Shown: positions 60,917-64,000 of the stretch, piece by piece
Layout of the letters: every line of letters begins with the position of its first letter
Numbering within the stretch: position 1 is the first letter of the stretch
Made by a program: the position numbers and the translations under genes
Assembly (NCBI GenBank): GCA_044228285.1
Contig: JBGAVD010000001.1
Location: 620,001-684,000 of the forward strand
Direction of reading: 5' to 3'
Length of the DNA: 64,000 bases
DNA from: JBBATK01 sp044228285
GTDB taxonomy: Bacteria > Bacteroidota > Ignavibacteria > Kapaibacteriales > NICIL-2
Notes under the pieces: model-generated
Databases searched by the model: none
The model's input: the letters and a program-made list of their open reading frames with translations, nothing else
Told to the model about the DNA's origin: nothing

Positions 60917-61732
60917 TTAATGCTGAATGATGATGGTAGCCGTCACCACATCAACTCCGTCGTGGGCTTGTAGCATATACGCACCATCGGTCAGCGAACT
61001 AAGATCCATGTGATACACATCAAGAACTTTTGGCTGTAGCCAGGTGCCACTATACACTTCTTTGCCTTGAAGATCAGTGACCGTAAAGCTGATATCGCCT
61101 TGATAGTCGGAGATGAGCTGAACAGCAATATTGCCAGCGCTTGGATTTGGGTAGACTTTCAAGCGCGCATCACGTCCGCGCGTTGTTTGCCCGGGCGCTA
61201 CAGCTTTCGTCTGCACAACTTCTGAACTAGCGGTGCAACCATTCTCGTCGCTCACGACGATTTGATAGTCGGCTGAATCATGAATCACAATTGACTGTTG
61301 GTCTTGATAGGGAAGAACGACCTTATTGCGCATCCAGGTAATGTGCACAGCTTGGGTAGCCAAGAGTACTGAGTCTTGTTGAACGATGTATGGCTTTGCC
61401 GGCGCAGGGTTGATGCGAACCATCATAGGTTCTGTACGCGCTCTGCAGCCTGCTTCGTTACTTAGCTCACACCAATACTGCGCACTTGCCTCCGGACTAC
61501 TGACCACAATGCGTTGCGAGCGTTCGCCATTCGACCAGTAGTAAGAACTGTATCCTGGACCAGCATCAAGAATCACGCTTGAGCCTGCACAAGAAGTAGC
61601 ACAGCCATTGCTAAAAATCTTTGGTTGCATGTCGAAACAGGGACGCGTCTGCGCATTCAATTGGATGCTCATTGCCAAGGACAGAGGCAGACAAATTTTC
61701 ATCCAAGACAAGATGCGTTTGCGAAGCTTCAT
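60917..61732 (-). CDS. Small Ig-like T9SS cargo protein
   Basis: A 271-residue secreted protein from the ATG at 61732; an upstream ATG at 61765 adds 11 residues before the same signal peptide. The signal peptide is ICLPLSLAMSIQLNA. Two Ig/PKD-like repeats follow, each with the YYWSNGERSQRIVVSSP / ITWMRNKVVLPYQDQQ pattern and ending in a Cys-containing strand (QYWCELSNEAGC, YQIVVSDENGC). The tail VYPNPSAGNIAVQL to ATIIIQH is a type A T9SS sorting domain. No enzymatic motif; a binding or matrix role is inferred. Confidence 0.85.
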   Translation of the reverse strand: MKLRKRILSWMKICLPLSLAMSIQLNAQTRPCFDMQPKIFSNGCATSCAGSSVILDAGPGYSSYYWSNGERSQRIVVSSPEASAQYWCELSNEAGCRARTEPMMVRINPAPAKPYIVQQDSVLLATQAVHITWMRNKVVLPYQDQQSIVIHDSADYQIVVSDENGCTASSEVVQTKAVAPGQTTRGRDARLKVYPNPSAGNIAVQLISDYQGDISFTVTDLQGKEVYSGTWLQPKVLDVYHMDLSSLTDGAYMLQAHDGVDVVTATIIIQH

Positions 61733-62278
61733 AGCGCTTTTGATAGTGTGTGGTGATACATGCAATGGACTAAGCTTGTCCTTCGAGGTAGAAGAGTGAA
61801 GTGCTGGTCACTACTTGATTCCAAGCTACCCTCAGCAAGGTCTTCGTCTGTACAACTCGACATCAGAATATAGAGCTCCACTCACGGCGCTTCTATCCGT
61901 AGAGCTACGTATTTCTAGTCTGATGACGAACGAAAGGAAGACGAGGCTTTCTCTGAAATCTTAGAGCCTTTCACGAATGGTAACCTTCAAGAGATTCATC
62001 ATCAACGCTTGCGTCGCTTCGCTCCGCGGCGCTAGCTCCTCGAATCCCAGATCGATGATTCCTCAATACTCTGTTCACTACGTGCCACTGTAGCGCTTCC
62101 AAGCGCAGGTCGAATCATGTATCACTATGGGTGGGAAAGTGCACCATGCATTGTCGTGTTTCATAACTTGGCAGACAGTACCGTAGCCAGGATCGAAGGT
62201 CTTTCTTTGCTCAGCGCTGAAAATATTTTTAACAGCCTTGCCATAAAATCTTCTTTGCTTCGTTAATCAGATAAATCA
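61733..62278. other. Gap upstream of pirin
   Basis: About 545 bp between divergent genes. No supported gene. Short GC-TTC-GC words occur (for example GCGTCGCTTCGCTCCGCGGCGC near 62010) but no perfect long stem. Confidence 0.4.
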
Positions 62279-63031
62279 ATGTTGCAACATCAAATGGAAT
62301 CTCACATGCAAAACTCTCATTTAGTACTTCATCGGTCAGCGGATCGTGGTTATGCGGATCACGGATGGTTGCGCAGCTGGCATAGTTTCAGTTTTGCCAG
62401 TTATTACAATCCTCAGTCCATGCATTTTGGCGTGTTGCGAGTGCTAAACGATGATATTGTTCAGGGAGGTGGGGGTTTTGGAAAGCACCCGCATGACAAC
62501 ATGGAGATCATCACCATTCCTTTTCACGGCAAACTGGAACATGCCGATAGTATGGGGCATACTGAGGTGATAGGGGCTGGAGAAGTGCAGGTAATGAGTG
62601 CAGGCTCTGGTTTGATGCACTCAGAGTACAACCAAAGCCAAACAGAGGAAGTGAATCTTGCTCAAATATGGTTGTATCCAAACAAGCGCAATGTCGAGCC
62701 TCGGTACGACCAAAAAGCCTTCGATGCTAACGCCAGTGTTAACACATTGCAGTTGTTGGTATCACCCGATGGAGAAGCCAATTCTCTTTGGATTCATCAG
62801 AATGCTTGGGTGTATCGCGGCAAGCTTGACGCGGCAAAGACTATCAGCTATAGTCCGCGACGTGAAGGAAATGGAAGCTATGTGTTTGTTGTTGAGGGGA
62901 GTGTACAAGTCAATGGAACTGAGCTGTCTCGTCGCGATGCCATCGGTTTTGGCGCAGATGCAAGTATCGATATCATAGCTTTGTCTGACGCGCAAATACT
63001 CTTTTTCGATGTTCCTATGACTATGGCATAG
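62279..63031 (+). CDS. Pirin family protein
   Basis: A 250-residue bicupin. Metal ligands are complete in the N-terminal cupin: H70 and H72 (GFGKHPHDNMEIIT), H114 and E116 (GLMHSEYN). Other marks are LRSWHSFSFASYYNPQSMHFG, VLNDDIVQGGGGFG, and AQIWLYPNKRNVEPRYDQ. The C-terminal cupin is degenerate, as usual. Bacterial pirins such as YhhW act as quercetinases or redox-linked regulators; which applies here is unknown. The first ATG (62279) is used; in-frame ATGs at 62294 and 62306 are also possible. Confidence 0.93.
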   Translation: MLQHQMESHMQNSHLVLHRSADRGYADHGWLRSWHSFSFASYYNPQSMHFGVLRVLNDDIVQGGGGFGKHPHDNMEIITIPFHGKLEHADSMGHTEVIGAGEVQVMSAGSGLMHSEYNQSQTEEVNLAQIWLYPNKRNVEPRYDQKAFDANASVNTLQLLVSPDGEANSLWIHQNAWVYRGKLDAAKTISYSPRREGNGSYVFVVEGSVQVNGTELSRRDAIGFGADASIDIIALSDAQILFFDVPMTMA

Positions 63032-63189
63032 TCCAATATGACGAAAGCGCTGAGTCTCTGAACTCAGCGATCGATTGTATCAACAGTTGACGGCTCGAAG
63101 ATTGCCGAAGCGCTTCAAGTCGGGCGTTTCTCAATGACTTAACACACCTTTTTTCTTTAACCGATTTTCAATAACTCACTCTAGTACGA

Positions 63190-63792
63190 ATGCAAGAACT
63201 ACTCCAATCAAAAAAAGCACAAACGCAGTATCCGGTAGCAGACTTCATTAGCGGACGATTCAGTCCGCGGGTCTTTTCTACCCAAGACATTGAAGACGAG
63301 GTATTAAAAACACTCTTTGAAGCCGCTTCTTGGTCTGCATCCTCCTCAAACCTACAACCCTGGCGCTACCTTTACGCTCATCGTGGCAGCTCTGAGTTTC
63401 AGCGCATTCTTGAGTGTTTGAATCCGAGCAATCAGACCTGGGCCAAAGATGCCGCTGTATTGCTCGTGAGCCTGGCAAACACGAGAACAGCGCAAGACAA
63501 AAACAATCGCTTTGCTATGCATGATCTGGGAATGGCAAATGCCACTCTTCTGTTGCAGGCGCAAACGATGGGCATATATGGTCGCATGATGGGGGGATAC
63601 CAGCAAGATGCACTCAGAGAAGCCTTCCATGTGCCTGAAACTTATGAGCTTGGTGTTGTGATCGCCATCGGCTACTTGGGTAGCATTGAAGGTCGAGACG
63701 AGCAGTTTGTGCAACGCGAGAAAGCACAACGGGCTCGCAAAATCATCGCAGAATTCGCGTTTAGTAACACCCCTTTTGAGAAGGCGGACTAA
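63190..63792 (+). CDS. Nitroreductase family protein
   Basis: A 200-residue FMN-dependent oxidoreductase. Family features are SGRFSPRVFS (R-x-S-x-R-x-F entry), LFEAASWSASSSNLQPWRYLY (the S-x-x-N-x-Q-P-W FMN-binding block), HDLGMANATLLLQAQTMGIYG, and VIAIGYLG near the end. Substrate unknown: quinones, nitro compounds or enones. Downstream of pirin on the same strand but 158 bp apart. Confidence 0.92.
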   Translation: MQELLQSKKAQTQYPVADFISGRFSPRVFSTQDIEDEVLKTLFEAASWSASSSNLQPWRYLYAHRGSSEFQRILECLNPSNQTWAKDAAVLLVSLANTRTAQDKNNRFAMHDLGMANATLLLQAQTMGIYGRMMGGYQQDALREAFHVPETYELGVVIAIGYLGSIEGRDEQFVQREKAQRARKIIAEFAFSNTPFEKAD

Positions 63793-63822
63793 TCGTCTAA
63801 CACGCATTGAAAACAATGATTG

Positions 63823-63881
63823 CTCAGCGAGCAAGTGACTGTGGTTTCCGACAACGTGCCGCTTGTCTCTTGCTCGCTGAG
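63823..63881. repeat. Inverted repeat after the nitroreductase gene
   Basis: CTCAGCGAGCAAG (63823-63835) and CTTGCTCGCTGAG (63869-63881) are perfect 13-bp inverted copies 33 bp apart. A third, partial copy (CTGAGCGAGCTTC) lies near 63920. Stem too far apart for a simple terminator. Confidence 0.55.
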
Positions 63882-64000
63882 TACGTTGTCAACAACTTCG
63901 CTGAGTACATTATCTACAACTGAGCGAGCTTCAATCTCAACGCCGATTGATTCCAAAGCGCTGAAAGCGCTTTGGAGACCCAACTCCTGCTAGTTCCTAC

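Noticed and set aside
63789..63983. 64-residue minus-strand frame with a VVDNVLSE duplication
   Set aside because: TTG start only, an in-frame stop just upstream, and its repeats come from DNA-level inverted and direct repeats.

Overview
The window comes from a flagellated, Gram-negative member of the Bacteroidota/Chlorobi radiation. The best fit is the Ignavibacteria / Kapabacteria neighbourhood, inferred from gene content only. Five proteins end in, or are compatible with, type IX secretion (T9SS) C-terminal sorting domains (1-974, 34339-37206, 38727-42143, 49738-50964, 60917-61732), which is a Bacteroidota hallmark. MurE carries the DNPR motif of meso-diaminopimelate ligases, and LptF/G and a TonB-dependent receptor imply an outer membrane. 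The same DNA carries a late flagellar cluster, which is rare in Bacteroidota outside these deep lineages. No IS element, prophage, CRISPR array or rRNA was seen. One tRNA with a CAU anticodon is present.

Layout. (1) 1-2.7 kb: end of a LamG-like T9SS cargo protein, then a VWA-domain protein. (2) 2.7-7.4 kb: the flagellar filament cluster fliC, fliS, fliD, flaG, a FliT/FlgN-like chaperone and flgM. A textbook sigma-28 promoter precedes fliC, and a strong terminator closes the cluster. (3) 7.7-20.7 kb: a giant secreted repeat protein. Its core is a higher-order tandem array with a 336-bp (112-residue) period built from three related modules of 37, 37 and 38 residues. Two reading-frame breaks and a shuffled stretch at 17.47-18.39 kb interrupt it, most likely an assembly or consensus failure in the array. 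(4) 20.8-34 kb: housekeeping and envelope genes murE, tatC, a long-chain polyprenyl synthase, a BI-1 family protein, a TPR protein, lptF/G, an orphan UgpC-type ATPase coupled to hrcA, and a membrane-anchored GH2-like protein that seems to lack both catalytic glutamates. (5) 34.3-46.8 kb: a BNR/sialidase-like T9SS cargo, a small operon of unknown function, a subtilisin-like T9SS protease, a DcuC-type carrier, a DUF817 protein, a Rossmann-fold NAD(P)-binding protein and mgtE. (6) 46.8-54.6 kb: a looser region with a Cas2/SinR-like small protein, YceI, a coiled-coil lipoprotein candidate, an SGNH-like esterase with T9SS tail, a GC-rich 94-95-bp hairpin repeat, the tRNA, an outer-membrane protein and gamma-glutamyltransferase. 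(7) 54.6-64 kb: a GH57 branching enzyme, an orphan OmpR-type regulator with an attenuator-like leader, a MazG-like protein, a lipoprotein plus TonB receptor pair, a small T9SS protein, pirin and a nitroreductase.

How the genes fit together. The flagellar block is a self-contained late operon: a sigma-28 promoter drives flagellin, chaperones (FliS and the FlgN/FliT-like protein) serve filament and cap subunits, and FlgM gates sigma-28. The many T9SS cargos, the protease, the sialidase-like protein, the esterase, GGT and the TonB receptor point to a heterotroph living on peptides and glycans. The T9SS machinery itself is not in this window. All function calls rest on reading motifs by eye; no database search or structure prediction was run.
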